Notes under the pieces: generated by a model
Told to the model about the DNA's origin: nothing
Database searches by the model: none
The model's input: only the letters and a program-made list of their open reading frames with translations
Program-made: the position numbers and the translations under genes
Part shown: positions 53,718-62,686 of the stretch, piece by piece
How positions within the stretch are numbered: position 1 is the stretch's first letter
Layout: each line of letters starts with the position of its first letter
From: Streptomyces sp. SID8374
GTDB taxonomy: Bacteria; Actinomycetota; Actinomycetes; Streptomycetales; Streptomycetaceae
Assembly (NCBI RefSeq): GCF_009865135.1
Contig: NZ_WWGH01000001.1
Coordinates: 62,001 to 126,000 of the forward strand
Length of the DNA: 64,000 nt
Direction: 5' to 3'

Positions 53718-55186
53718 GCGGAGTCCTCCTTGATGCGTGATGTCGACGCAGCGGCGCGGGCGGCCGCCTCGCGGCCGGCGACCCGGCCGAGTACCAGCGC
53801 GTGGGCGACGGAGTTGCCGCCGCCGACGTAGCGTTCGCCGAGGATTCCACCGGCCGCTTCGCCGGCCGCGTAGAGTCCCGGCAGGGCCCGGCCGTCGGTG
53901 CCCAGCACCCGTGTGCGGGCGTCCACCTCGAGGCCGGTGTGGGTGCAGACCAGTTCGGCGGGGAGCATCCGCACCGCGAAGAAGGGCCCGGTCGCGATCG
54001 GCGCGAGGTGCGGGTCGGCGCCCTTGGCCGCGAGTGACTCGTGGCGCAGGAAGTCCTCGTCGGTGCCCTCGGCGAACAGTCCGTTGAAGCGGGCGACGCT
54101 TGCGGAAAGGTGGCTCGGGGGCACGTCCATCAGGCTCGCGAGTTCTTCCAGGGTGTCGGCGCGCAGCACGACGCCCTTGGCCACCTCTTCCAGGATCCGG
54201 GCGGCGTCCCAGTCGGCGTAGCCGGGGGGCAACGATCTGCGGGCGTCGTCGTCGAACACGGACCAGACCCAGCCGCCGTGGTCCTTGAGGATGCCGGGGC
54301 TGACGGCGTACGGGGCGTCCTCGTCCATGCAGCGTCGGCCGTCGAGGCCGACATGGATGCGCGAGGCCGGGGGGAATCCGCTCTGCCAGTGGTGGAAACG
54401 CTGGAACTCCGCGGTCACCAGGAGCAGGCCCCAGCCCTGGCCGAACAGCGCGAGGCCGTGGCGCTCGGCGATGCCGACGTGATCGCCCCGCGAGCCGGGT
54501 GCGGCCACCACGAACAGGGCGTCGCCGGCGATCTCGGCATCGGGAAGGAAGCGGCGGACCAGTTCCGCGTCGGCCGCGAGGCCGCCGCTGGCCATGACGA
54601 CGGCCGGCGCGGTGGCCTCCTCGCCTTCCAGGACGACGCCGCGGACGGCGCCGTCCCGGACCACCAGGTCCTCCACCCGACTGCCGAGGGCCAGGTCCAC
54701 AGCGAGCCGTGCGCGGGCCCTGTCGAGCACCTGCACCAATCCGTAACCCTGGTCCTTGGGAACGTGGCCTCGCCAGACGTCCTCCACCCCGGCGCGGGTG
54801 AGCCCCGGCTCATGGGCACTGCGCGAGACCTGCGCGGGTATCTCGACGCCCAGTTCGAGCAGCCACTCGACGAGGTGGCTGGATTCCTCGCAGAACATCC
54901 TGACCGGGCCCGGCCGGACCCGCCAGCCGTTCAGGTCCATGTAGTGCTGGAACATGCGCCGCGGCGAGTCCTTGACTCCGAGGCTCTCCTGGACGCTGGT
55001 GGCCGAGGCGGTCAGCAGGCCGGCGGAGAGCTGCGTGGATCCGCCGATCTCGTCCTCGGCCTCCAGCAGCAGCACGCGCGCGCCGGCCTGGGCGGCGGAG
55101 ACGGAAGCCGCCAGGCCGGCGCCACCGGCGCCGACCACGATGACGTCGTAGTCGTATTCCGTTTCCATGCTGTCGGGCTCAGACAT
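53714..55186 (-). CDS. FAD-dependent oxidoreductase, KstD/fumarate-reductase-like
   Basis: A 490-residue flavoprotein. N-terminal FAD motif DVIVVGAGGAGLAASVSAAQ, then GGSTQLSAG, and C-terminal GLYAAGEAAGG...ERYVGGGNSVAHALVLGRVAG identify the succinate-dehydrogenase/3-ketosteroid-delta1-dehydrogenase superfamily. Members desaturate cyclic ketones next to the carbonyl; some aromatise alicyclic rings. The short first Met block (MSEPDSMETEYDYD) overlaps the previous SDR stop by 8 nt. Without the specific tyrosines being verifiable by eye, ketosteroid activity is not proven; alicyclic ketone dehydrogenation is my inference from neighbours. Confidence 0.87.
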   Translation of the reverse strand: MSEPDSMETEYDYDVIVVGAGGAGLAASVSAAQAGARVLLLEAEDEIGGSTQLSAGLLTASATSVQESLGVKDSPRRMFQHYMDLNGWRVRPGPVRMFCEESSHLVEWLLELGVEIPAQVSRSAHEPGLTRAGVEDVWRGHVPKDQGYGLVQVLDRARARLAVDLALGSRVEDLVVRDGAVRGVVLEGEEATAPAVVMASGGLAADAELVRRFLPDAEIAGDALFVVAAPGSRGDHVGIAERHGLALFGQGWGLLLVTAEFQRFHHWQSGFPPASRIHVGLDGRRCMDEDAPYAVSPGILKDHGGWVWSVFDDDARRSLPPGYADWDAARILEEVAKGVVLRADTLEELASLMDVPPSHLSASVARFNGLFAEGTDEDFLRHESLAAKGADPHLAPIATGPFFAVRMLPAELVCTHTGLEVDARTRVLGTDGRALPGLYAAGEAAGGILGERYVGGGNSVAHALVLGRVAGREAAARAAASTSRIKEDSA

Positions 55187-56015
55187 GCTGCGAACCGCCG
55201 TCCACCGGAATGCTGATGCCGGTGATGTACCGGGCGCTGTCCGAGAGCAGGAAGTACAGGGCGGCAAAGACCTCCATGGGCGCACCGATCCGGCGCAAGG
55301 GGACCGTGGTGAGCGCGCGGTCCATCGCCGCCCGGTCCTCATGGATCCAGCGGGTCATCTCGGTGTCGATGTAGCCGGGGGCGATGGAGTTCACGCGGAT
55401 GTTGTCGGGGCCGAGCTCGACGGCCATGCACGTGGTGAGGTGCCGAACGGCCGCCTTCGAGGAGTTGTACGACGCGCGGGTCGGCCGCGCGCGGACGGCG
55501 GCGACCGAGGACATGTTGACGATCGCGCCGCCCCCGACGGTCCGGAAGTGGCGGGCGGCTGCCTGCCCGCCGTACACGACACCGTTGACATTCACGCCGT
55601 AGGTGAGCGCGAGCTGCTGGGGCGTGATGTCGGTGAACCCGGCCTGCGGAAAGACACCGGCGTTGTTGACCCACAGGTCGAGTCGGCCGAACTCGCGCAG
55701 GGCGGCGGCCACCAGCGCGTCGCCGGCGGACGGGTCGGTGACGTCGGCGCCGATGCCGACCACACGACCCGCGCCGCTGGTGCCGGCGAGGCGGGTGTTG
55801 ATCTTCTCGGCGACGGAGGCCATCTCCTCCTGGTCGAGGTCGCCGCCGACGCCGTTGACACCTCGGCGTGCCAGTTCCTCCAGGAAGAGGGCGCCCATGC
55901 CTCGGCCGGCGCCGGTCACGACGACGGTGCGGCCGACCAGTTCGGGGTTGATGGCGGGGAGGGCGTCGTAGTTGACACGGCCGGGGTTGCCGTCGGGTGC
56001 CTGAGCAGTGGTCAT
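55179..56015 (-). CDS. Short-chain dehydrogenase/reductase
   Basis: A 278-residue classical SDR. VVVTGAGRGMGALFLEEL is the cofactor motif, VNNAGVFPQAGF the structural NNAG and YNSSKAA the catalytic YxxxK, with ITGISIPVDGGSQ at the end. It probably oxidises or reduces a hydroxyl/ketone in the pathway. The start at 56015 (MTTAQAPDG) is natural. It overlaps the flavoprotein start and follows the other SDR after 95 nt. Confidence 0.9.
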   Translation of the reverse strand: MTTAQAPDGNPGRVNYDALPAINPELVGRTVVVTGAGRGMGALFLEELARRGVNGVGGDLDQEEMASVAEKINTRLAGTSGAGRVVGIGADVTDPSAGDALVAAALREFGRLDLWVNNAGVFPQAGFTDITPQQLALTYGVNVNGVVYGGQAAARHFRTVGGGAIVNMSSVAAVRARPTRASYNSSKAAVRHLTTCMAVELGPDNIRVNSIAPGYIDTEMTRWIHEDRAAMDRALTTVPLRRIGAPMEVFAALYFLLSDSARYITGISIPVDGGSQHV

Positions 56016-56110
56016 GAGTGGTCCTTCGGATCGGTTGGTTGCCTGCGGCCCGGCACCGGCGCACGTCGGGCGACTGCGCGCGTGCCTGAGGCCGGCCTCG
56101 ACAGGTTGGT

Positions 56111-56926
56111 CTACGGTTTTTCGGCCAGTCCGGCGAGGATCCGGTGGTAGAGCCCGCCGGATGTCAGTCCGCCGTCGACGACGACTTCCTCGCCCGTGAT
56201 GTACGTGGCGTCGTCGGACAGCAGAAACGCGACCACCCGCGCGATCTCCTGCGGAGTCGCGAGTCTGCCCGCGGGGACCGAGCGCACGCTCTCGTCCACG
56301 AAGGCGGTGTCGGTGGCCTGGTGGAGCAGAGGCGTCGAGGTGAGACCCGGATGCAGCGAGTTCACGCGGATGCCGAGCGCGGCGAGTTCGAGCGCGCCGA
56401 CTTTCGACAGCCCCCGGACGCCCCACTTGCTGGTGCCGTACGTGGCGGAGAAGTAGCCGACCATGCCGGCGATCGAGGAGACGTTCACGACCGCGGCACC
56501 GCCGTCCTCGGCACCTCGCGCGAGTGCGGGGGTGAGTGTCTTCAGGCCGTAGAAGACGCTGGACAGGTTGATGTCCATGACGCGCCGCCACTGTTCGACG
56601 GTGGTGTCGGCTATGCCCGCGCGCAGGCTGACACCGGCGTTGTTGACCAGGCCGTGGAGCGGCCCGGCAGCCTCCACCTCGCCCGCCAGCGCGCCCCACG
56701 AGTCGGCGTCGGCGACATCGAGGCGGATGGCCTGCCCCGTCCCTCCGGCCTCCGCGAGATCGGGGACGAGCGCTTCGGCGGCGGCCACGTCGATGTCGGC
56801 GGCCCAGACGTGCGCCCCCTCGGAGGCCAGCGCCAGACAGTCGGCCCGGCCCAGCCCCCCGGCAGCACCGGTGACCACGACCGAACAGCCTTCGAACCTG
56901 CGTCGGCCGGCCTGTGTGCGGCTCAC
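56111..56926 (-). CDS. Short-chain dehydrogenase/reductase
   Basis: A 271-residue classical SDR with TGAAGGLGRADCLAL, VNNAGVSLRAG and YGTSKWG as catalytic tyrosine/lysine. A second, distinct SDR in the same operon, so two alcohol/ketone steps are likely. It starts with GTG at 56926 overlapping the MFS stop by GTGA, showing coupling. Ends with ITGEEVVVDGG, common to SDR family enzymes. Substrate unknown. Confidence 0.9.
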   Translation of the reverse strand: MSRTQAGRRRFEGCSVVVTGAAGGLGRADCLALASEGAHVWAADIDVAAAEALVPDLAEAGGTGQAIRLDVADADSWGALAGEVEAAGPLHGLVNNAGVSLRAGIADTTVEQWRRVMDINLSSVFYGLKTLTPALARGAEDGGAAVVNVSSIAGMVGYFSATYGTSKWGVRGLSKVGALELAALGIRVNSLHPGLTSTPLLHQATDTAFVDESVRSVPAGRLATPQEIARVVAFLLSDDATYITGEEVVVDGGLTSGGLYHRILAGLAEKP

Positions 56927-58266
56927 AGTTCCAGCTCCGTCCCGCGCGTCTCCTTGAGGAAGAAGGTGGCGCCGAGGGTCATGAGCGCGGTCGCGATGAG
57001 ATAGCCCGCCGGCGCCAGGTTGTTGCCGGTGGTGCTGATCAGGAGCGTGGCGATGAACGGCGCCGTGCCTCCCAGCGCCATGTTGGTGACGTTGTTGCTC
57101 ATCGCGATGCCGCTGTAGCGGTAGCGCGCCCGGAAGATCTCGGCGTAGGCGGCGAAGGAGACACCGTTGACCAGTCCGATGAAGAAGGTCAGCGAACACT
57201 GGGCGAGGACCGCGGCCACCGGGCTGCCGTCGCGCATCACCATGAAGGCCGGGAGGGAGATGACCGCCGTGACGCCGCTTCCGAAGAAGAACACGGGCCG
57301 GCGTCCGATGCGGTCGCCCACGTATCCGGCGATGGGCAGGCTGATCACCGCGGCGATCATGGCGATACAGGTGGACGTGAACGCGAAGTCGGCCGAGCGC
57401 CCTCCTTCGGTCTGCAGGTAGCTGGCGGCGTACACGCCGGCCACGTAGTAGCCGCCGACGATCAGTGCCCCGAGGAAGATGACGAGCACGATCTGGCGCC
57501 AGGCGTGCGCGAACACGTCGGCGATGGGGTACTTCGCGACCTCGACCGAGTCGCTCTCCTGGACGGCCTCGAACTGCTCGGTCTCCGGCAGCTGCCTGCG
57601 GATGTAGAGGCCGATCAGACCGATCACGACACTGAGGAGGAAGGGAACGCGCCAGGCCCAGTCGTGCAGGGTCTCCGTGCTGACGGCCGAGGTCAGCAGC
57701 AGCGCGACCAGCGAGGCGACCAGCGAGCCGAGATAGGTACCGGTGTTGACGAACGAGGTGTGGAACGCCCGTCGGTGTGCCGGGGCGTGTTCGGACACGA
57801 ACGCGTTCGCGCCGCCGAGTTCACCGCCGGCCGCGAAGCCCTGGAGGCAGCGGCACAACACCAGGAGGCACGTCGCCCAGAGGCCGAGCGTGGTGTACGA
57901 GGGGATCAGCCCGATCCCGGTGGTGGCGATGGCCATCAACAGGATGGTCCAGGTGAGCGCCTTCTTGCGGCCGTACTTGTCGCCCACGTGGCCGAAGAGG
58001 ATGCCTCCGGGCGCCCGGAGGAAAAAGGCGACCGCGAAGGCGGCGAAGGTCGACAGCAGTGCCGTATTCGGGTCGCTCTCGACGAAGAAGTGCACCGAGA
58101 GCAGGGTGGCCATGTAGCCGTAGATGCCGAAGTCGTAGTACTCGACGACGGTCCCCAGGATCGCCGCCCGGATGACTTTCAGTGTGGACGCGGGGCTCGC
58201 GCCGACCGGAGGAGCGCCTTTTGCCGGTGGGTCCGTCGGTGATGGTTCGGCTGCCAGTTTTGCCAT
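56923..58266 (-). CDS. Metabolite:proton symporter (MHS family, MFS)
   Basis: A 447-residue major-facilitator protein with twelve hydrophobic spans. AAILGTVVEYYDFGIYGYMA, FLRAPGGILFGHVGDKYGRKK and LLVLCRCLQGFAAGGELGGANAF are diagnostic of the metabolite:H+ symporter group (ShiA, KgtP, ProP relatives), which import organic acids such as shikimate or ketoglutarate. It therefore probably imports the carboxylic substrate of this operon. The start at 58266 (MAKLAAEPS) precedes a natural cytoplasmic tail. Its stop overlaps the next SDR. The 247 nt before it (58267-58513) hold no gene or clear motif. Confidence 0.92.
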   Translation of the reverse strand: MAKLAAEPSPTDPPAKGAPPVGASPASTLKVIRAAILGTVVEYYDFGIYGYMATLLSVHFFVESDPNTALLSTFAAFAVAFFLRAPGGILFGHVGDKYGRKKALTWTILLMAIATTGIGLIPSYTTLGLWATCLLVLCRCLQGFAAGGELGGANAFVSEHAPAHRRAFHTSFVNTGTYLGSLVASLVALLLTSAVSTETLHDWAWRVPFLLSVVIGLIGLYIRRQLPETEQFEAVQESDSVEVAKYPIADVFAHAWRQIVLVIFLGALIVGGYYVAGVYAASYLQTEGGRSADFAFTSTCIAMIAAVISLPIAGYVGDRIGRRPVFFFGSGVTAVISLPAFMVMRDGSPVAAVLAQCSLTFFIGLVNGVSFAAYAEIFRARYRYSGIAMSNNVTNMALGGTAPFIATLLISTTGNNLAPAGYLIATALMTLGATFFLKETRGTELEL

Positions 58267-58513
58267 GGATCGGTCCTTAGAAAGCGCGGAAGCTGGAGTT
58301 GGAGCCCGGAATGTCACGGGCGGCTGCTGAAGCGCGGAAGCTGTCACGCACCCGGACAGACGTAGGCGGTACGGGCACCGGGCCCTGGCGCCGGGTGTGC
58401 TCCCGGGTCGTCGGGCACGAGAGAGGCCGCCGCGCGGGGGCATCGGCCCGGCCGGCTGCGCCGTGGAAGTGCCGTTGCCCGTACGGCCCCGGGTTGAGCG
58501 TCAGGCCTGGGCG

Positions 58514-58969
58514 TCAGGCCTGGGCGTCGAGCGGGGCGCCGTCGCGTCGCACGACACGGGCGGCGACCCGCCAGCCGCTGCCGTCGTGGACGACACGGTC
58601 GACAAGCGTGGTGAACCGCTCGGTGTGCGGTGTCCCGCCCCTGGGTGTGGCGACGATCTGCAGATACGCCTCCACCTGTAGCGTTCCGGCTCCGTCGTCG
58701 CCGGTCAAGGCCACATTGCTGACCACGTGCCGACGCACCACGCCATCGGCGGCGCAGTCGGCGGCGAACCGTTCCGCGAACGCGGTCAGCGCCGCGGTAC
58801 CGGTCACCGGTGCCGGATAGGTCGGGGAGGTGAAGCTGCCGTCCGCGGCGAAGGTCGCTGCCCATTCCGCAGCGCGGCCACCGTCGATGAGGTGGCTCTG
58901 GAGGTGATACAGGTGGTGGATTTCGGCCAGCCGGTTACCGGTGGCAGGCGCGGGCGCGATGGGATTCAT
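58514..58969 (-). CDS. NTF2/SnoaL-like protein
   Basis: A 151-residue cone-fold protein (LAEIHHLYHLQSHLIDGG helix; TLVDRVVHDGSGWRVAARVV sheet strand) related to SnoaL, scytalone dehydratase-like and ring-hydroxylating dioxygenase beta-type NTF2 folds. It is the first gene of the minus-strand operon, divergent from an IclR regulator. A second, unlike NTF2 protein closes the operon, so one may be a dehydratase and the other an isomerase; this is a guess. A tandem GCGTCAGGCCTGG repeat lies around its stop. Confidence 0.78.
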   Translation of the reverse strand: MNPIAPAPATGNRLAEIHHLYHLQSHLIDGGRAAEWAATFAADGSFTSPTYPAPVTGTAALTAFAERFAADCAADGVVRRHVVSNVALTGDDGAGTLQVEAYLQIVATPRGGTPHTERFTTLVDRVVHDGSGWRVAARVVRRDGAPLDAQA

Positions 58970-59051
58970 ACGGAGATCCGTTCGGCTCGTCCCCTGCTCC
59001 GGCAGCCGTCCGAGCCGCTGAAGAGGGGAGCTTGCGACACACCAAGGTTGT

Positions 59052-59079
59052 GTGCGATATTCGCACTACCAGTGCGAAT
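59052..59079. promoter_or_regulatory. Triple half-site IclR operator, divergent promoter A
   Basis: GTGCG (59052-59056), CGCAC (59062-59066) and GTGCG (59072-59076) alternate in orientation with 5-nt spacers, making two overlapping perfect dyads: 59052-59066 (GTGCGA/TCGCAC) and 59059-59079 (9-bp arms). Dyad centres are 10 bp apart, one helical turn. The array sits between the SnoaL-first operon (start 58969) and the IclR gene (start 59126), so it should control both. Confidence 0.8.
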
Positions 59080-59125
59080 ACTGGGAGCATAGGTAGCTGG
59101 CTGAAACCCGTCAAGGGATGAATTC

Positions 59126-59836
59126 GTGACTTCACCTTCGCCGACCAGGTCGGCCCCCGAACTCGATGCGGGCATGTCCAAGACGCTCCACCACGGACTG
59201 CTGCTCCTCAGAGTCCTCTCGGAACAGCCTCAGGGCCTGACCGTCAGCGAGCTGGCGGACGCCATCTCGGTGCACCGCACGGTCGCACACCGCCTGGTGA
59301 GGACCCTGGAGGCACACGAGCTGTGCCGCCGCGACCACCAGCGCCGGATCGTCCTGGGCACGGGCCTGGTATCCCTCGCCGAACCCGTCCAGCAGGATCT
59401 GCGCACGCTGGCCCGCCCGATCCTGGACGAGCTGGCCGAGAGCACCCGGGCCACCGCGCACCTGCTGGTCCGGGACGGCGCCGCCCGGATGCGGGCACTC
59501 ATGGTGGTGGAACCGCGCGGCGCCCTTGTCCACGTCTCCTTCCGGCCCGGTCAGACCCACTCCATCGAGCAGGGCTCCGGCGGAGTCGCGGTCCTCGCCC
59601 ACGGCCCGCACCGGGAGGGGGAGCGCCCGGAGGTGAGCGAGGCCCGGGCCAAGGGGTACGCGGTCACCACGGGCGAGGTCATCCCCGCCGTGACCGGCAT
59701 CTCCGCCGCCGTCCCCGCCAGGGACCGGACAGCCACGGCCAGCATCGGCATCTCGGTCTTCGAGTACACCGACCTCGGCCAACTCGGCACCACGGTCGCC
59801 GCCGCCGCGAGGAGCCTGGGCAGACTTCTCGACTGA
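59126..59836 (+). CDS. IclR-family transcriptional regulator
   Basis: A 236-residue IclR regulator. The N-terminal winged helix (about 20-75) includes LTVSELADAISVHRTVAHRLVRTLEAHEL as two blocks, and the C-terminal effector domain has IEQGSGGVAVLAHGP and GEVIPAVTGISAAVPA. Small organic acids are usual effectors. It is divergent from the permease/SDR/flavoprotein operon across a triple half-site operator and convergent with a second IclR gene. GTG start; no strong ribosome site. Confidence 0.93.
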   Translation: MTSPSPTRSAPELDAGMSKTLHHGLLLLRVLSEQPQGLTVSELADAISVHRTVAHRLVRTLEAHELCRRDHQRRIVLGTGLVSLAEPVQQDLRTLARPILDELAESTRATAHLLVRDGAARMRALMVVEPRGALVHVSFRPGQTHSIEQGSGGVAVLAHGPHREGERPEVSEARAKGYAVTTGEVIPAVTGISAAVPARDRTATASIGISVFEYTDLGQLGTTVAAAARSLGRLLD

Positions 59837-60028
59837 CGGTCCTGGCCGGTCACACCGACAGGCGCCGACCCGCTCGGCACCCGCGACACCGGCCCACCGG
59901 ACGCGCCCGGTGCGGCGGCGACAGCGCGTCCGCCCCCCGCCCGGTGCACACCCCCGCGCGGACGAGGCCCACCGAAGCGGCGGCGCCCAGCCCCTGGGCG
60001 CCGCAGCCGTACCGCCGCTGAAGAGCGC

Positions 60029-60700
60029 TCAGGCGCGGCTGAGCCGGGCGAGCCTCGCGGCCGCCTCACGCACCAGCTCACCGAGACGGCCGATGTCCAC
60101 CTGCCCCATGGCGACCGTGCCGACGGACGCGCCGAGCAGGTGTGGAACCTCGAAGCCCGCAGCCACTCCGACGGCCCCGTGCTGAAGCTCTCCGGCGGTG
60201 ACGCTGTACCCGGCGCTCCGTGCCCGCTTCACGGCTTCGGAGTCGTCCTCCGCCGCCGGCTGGAGTGCCAGGATGGCGATACCGTTCGCCCCCCTGTCCA
60301 GCGGGTGGCCGGCACCGATCCGGTAGCTGACCTGGAAGATCGTCTGCCGGGTGGGCTCCGCGGAGAGCACGGGAACACATTCGTGGCCCCCCTGCGCCAA
60401 GGAAAGGAACGCGGCCACCCCCGCGGCATCGGCGAGCTCCTGCAGGACCGGTCCCGCCGCACGGATCAACTGCGGCTGGAAACGGCTCGCGAAGACGGCC
60501 GCGCCGGCCCCGAGCCTGATCCTCTTCCCCACACCCCGGGTCACCAGCGCGTGCTGCTCAAGCGTGTCGACGATGCGGTACGCGGTCGCCCGGTCGGTGC
60601 CGAGCCGCGCCGCGATCTCGGCGACCGAGAGTCCCTCCGGGGCAAGGGAGATGAGGCTCAGGGCACGCAGGCCACGGTCCAGGCTCTGCAAAGGGGGCAC
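60029..60700 (-). CDS. IclR-family transcriptional regulator
   Basis: A 223-residue IclR regulator with HTH block LSVAEIAARLGTDRATAYRIVDTLEQHAL split over two helices and effector domain GHPLDRGANGIAILAL. Recognition helix (DRATAYRIVDTL) is like that of the neighbouring IclR (HRTVAHRLVRTL), consistent with similar half-sites. GTG at 60700 with GAGGAAGCCC before it. It is divergent from the homogentisate dioxygenase operon, with 439 nt between starts that hold a second triple half-site array. The 192 nt between the two IclR stops hold nothing recognised. Confidence 0.93.
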   Translation of the reverse strand: MPPLQSLDRGLRALSLISLAPEGLSVAEIAARLGTDRATAYRIVDTLEQHALVTRGVGKRIRLGAGAAVFASRFQPQLIRAAGPVLQELADAAGVAAFLSLAQGGHECVPVLSAEPTRQTIFQVSYRIGAGHPLDRGANGIAILALQPAAEDDSEAVKRARSAGYSVTAGELQHGAVGVAAGFEVPHLLGASVGTVAMGQVDIGRLGELVREAAARLARLSRA

Positions 60701-60925
60701 GTGGGCTTCCTCCTGGATTCACTGCACGTTCGTGTCGCACCGCGGCTCCGGGTGCGGAGAGCGGGCATTCGAAGATTAACCATCTCGGCCGTCCGGCCGG
60801 CCGGACGCACCCGGAGCCCTTCGGACCGTGGGCCGGCCACGCCCCCGCCTCGGCCGATCGGCTCGGCACAGCCGCCCTTGACCGCGCTCCGGACTCGAAC
60901 TATGTTGCCTCCAAGTTGCGGACAC

Positions 60926-60952
60926 CGCACACATATGTGCGCCAGGCGCACA
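60926..60952. promoter_or_regulatory. Triple half-site IclR operator, promoter B
   Basis: CGCAC (60926-60930), GTGCG (60937-60941) and CGCAC (60947-60951) alternate with 6- and 5-nt spacers. The second pair sits in a perfect 17-bp dyad (60936-60952, TGTGCGCC/GGCGCACA). The array is about 190 nt upstream of the homogentisate dioxygenase start. It uses the same half-site and near-identical spacing as the array at 59052. The rest of 60701-61139 shows no gene. Confidence 0.78.
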
Positions 60953-61139
60953 CTTACGCGGAGTGGCGGCAGCTGCACAACAGGCCGCCGGGTGCGTCCC
61001 GCCGACCTCAGGGCCCGCTCACCGCCCGGCGCAGCCAGCAGCCCATCCGCGCTTCGACACCTGCCCGGCACCACCACCGGCGGCCGCCGTTCCGGGTGTC
61101 CGCAGCCACAGGCGAACCGCCGACAGGAGAGGGACAGGC

Positions 61140-62342
61140 ATGCCGTACTACCGCGTGGCGGGGAGCGTCCCGCCCAAGCGCCACACCCAGCACCGCGGCC
61201 CCGACGGGTCGCTGTACTTCGAGGAGCTGATGGGAGAGGAGGGCTTCTCCTCCGACTCCTCGCTGCTCTACCACGTGAACCTGCCGTCCTCGATCGCGGC
61301 GTACCGCGTCTGGGAGCTGCCGGATCAGTCGCTCGTCCCGAACCACCCGCTGACACCGCGCCACCTCTCGACGCACGAGCTCTTCGGCGACGGCCGTCCG
61401 GAGGCCGACGCGGTGACCGGCCGGAGGCTGCTGCTGGGCAACGGCGACGTCAGGCTCTCCTACGTCGTCGCCGGCACGACCAGCCCTTACTACCGCAACG
61501 CGATCGGCGACGAGTGCCTCTACGTCGAGGCCGGACAGGCACGGGTCGAGACCGTCTTCGGGGACCTGGCGGCGGGCGACGGCGACTACGTCCTCATCCC
61601 CCGCGCGACGACGTACCGCATCGTCCCGAACGGGCCGGTGCGGCTGTACGCCATCGAGGCGAACTCCCACATCACTCCCGCCAAGCGCTATCTCTCCCGT
61701 TACGGGCAGCTCCTGGAGCACGCGCCCTTCTGCGAGAGGGACCTCCGCGGCCCCGAGAACCTCAGGGCCGTGGCGGAGCAGGACGTGGAGGTGTACATCA
61801 AGCACCGCGGCAACGGTCCCGGGGGCATCGCGGGCACGGTGCACACACTGCCGCACCATCCCTTCGACGTCGTCGGATGGGACGGCTGCCTCTACCCCTA
61901 CGTCTTCAACATCCGCGACTTCGAGCCCCTCACCGGACGAGTCCACCAGCCCCCGCCGGCACACCAGGTGTTCGAGGGCGAGAACTTCGTCATCTGCAAC
62001 TTCGTGCCGCGCAAGGTGGACTACCACCCCCTCGCCATCCCGGTGCCGTACTACCACTCGAACGTGGACTCGGACGAGGTGATGTTCTACTGCGGAGGTG
62101 ACTACGAGGCCCGCAAGGGTTCCGGGATCGGCCAGGGCTCGATCAGTCTGCACCCCGGCGGCCATCCGCACGGCCCGCAGCCCGGCGCCTACGAGCGTGC
62201 CATCGGAGCGGAGTTCTTCGACGAGCTGGCCGTCATGGTGGACACCTTCCGGCCGCTGGAACTCGGTGAGGCGGCGCGCGACTGCGATGACGGCGTCTAC
62301 GCCTACTCCTGGGCCAGGGGCGGCAAGGAGGCCGCCGGGTGA
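61140..62342 (+). CDS. hmgA: Homogentisate 1,2-dioxygenase
   Basis: A 400-residue cupin-type iron dioxygenase opening the homogentisate ring to maleylacetoacetate. It has NAIGDECLYVEAGQA, DVVGWDGCLYPYVFNIRDFEP, and the iron ligands in YYHSNVDSDEVMFY (His, Glu) and HPHGPQPG (His). The length is slightly short of typical 430-440 residues, but all ligands are kept. ATG 61140 follows ACAGGAGAGGGACAGGC. It overlaps the next ORF by GTGA. First gene of the plus-strand operon, downstream of a triple half-site operator. Confidence 0.92.
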   Translation: MPYYRVAGSVPPKRHTQHRGPDGSLYFEELMGEEGFSSDSSLLYHVNLPSSIAAYRVWELPDQSLVPNHPLTPRHLSTHELFGDGRPEADAVTGRRLLLGNGDVRLSYVVAGTTSPYYRNAIGDECLYVEAGQARVETVFGDLAAGDGDYVLIPRATTYRIVPNGPVRLYAIEANSHITPAKRYLSRYGQLLEHAPFCERDLRGPENLRAVAEQDVEVYIKHRGNGPGGIAGTVHTLPHHPFDVVGWDGCLYPYVFNIRDFEPLTGRVHQPPPAHQVFEGENFVICNFVPRKVDYHPLAIPVPYYHSNVDSDEVMFYCGGDYEARKGSGIGQGSISLHPGGHPHGPQPGAYERAIGAEFFDELAVMVDTFRPLELGEAARDCDDGVYAYSWARGGKEAAG

Positions 62343-62686
62343 AGGCCCTCCGACCCGGCTCCGGAACGGTCCCGCCCGAACTGTTCGCCTCGCTCTGTGA
62401 CGACGCCGCGGTGTCTCCGCCCGGAGGCATACCGCTGAGGGAGGCGGTGCCCGCACACCGGGGGCACATCGCGTCCGCCCGCGCACCGCTCGTGGGTCCC
62501 CTCGTGCTGCCGCAGGCCCGGCCCGCCGGACGCGACGCCACCAGGGTTGCCGAACTCCTCGGCGCACCGTCCCCGTCAGCCCGAACGGCCTTCCGCTCAT
62601 TCGGCACCTGTTCCATCGCCGAGCCCGTCACGGAGCTCGCGGCTCTCGACCTGCTCGGCCCAGCCCTGACCAAGGACCTCCCGTGA
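62339..62686 (+). CDS. Uncharacterised small protein in homogentisate operon
   Basis: A 115-residue ORF with GTG start overlapping the dioxygenase stop (GTGA) and its own stop overlapping the fumarylacetoacetase start (GTGA), so it is coupled in the operon and probably translated. PPELFASLCDDAAVSPPGGIPLREAVPAHRGH and ARAPLVGPLVLP resemble the N-terminus of longer conserved proteins of unknown function; the rest is short. It may be internally deleted. No maleylacetoacetate isomerase (GST) motif is seen, so it is not an obvious isomerase. Confidence 0.6.
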   Translation: MKALRPGSGTVPPELFASLCDDAAVSPPGGIPLREAVPAHRGHIASARAPLVGPLVLPQARPAGRDATRVAELLGAPSPSARTAFRSFGTCSIAEPVTELAALDLLGPALTKDLP

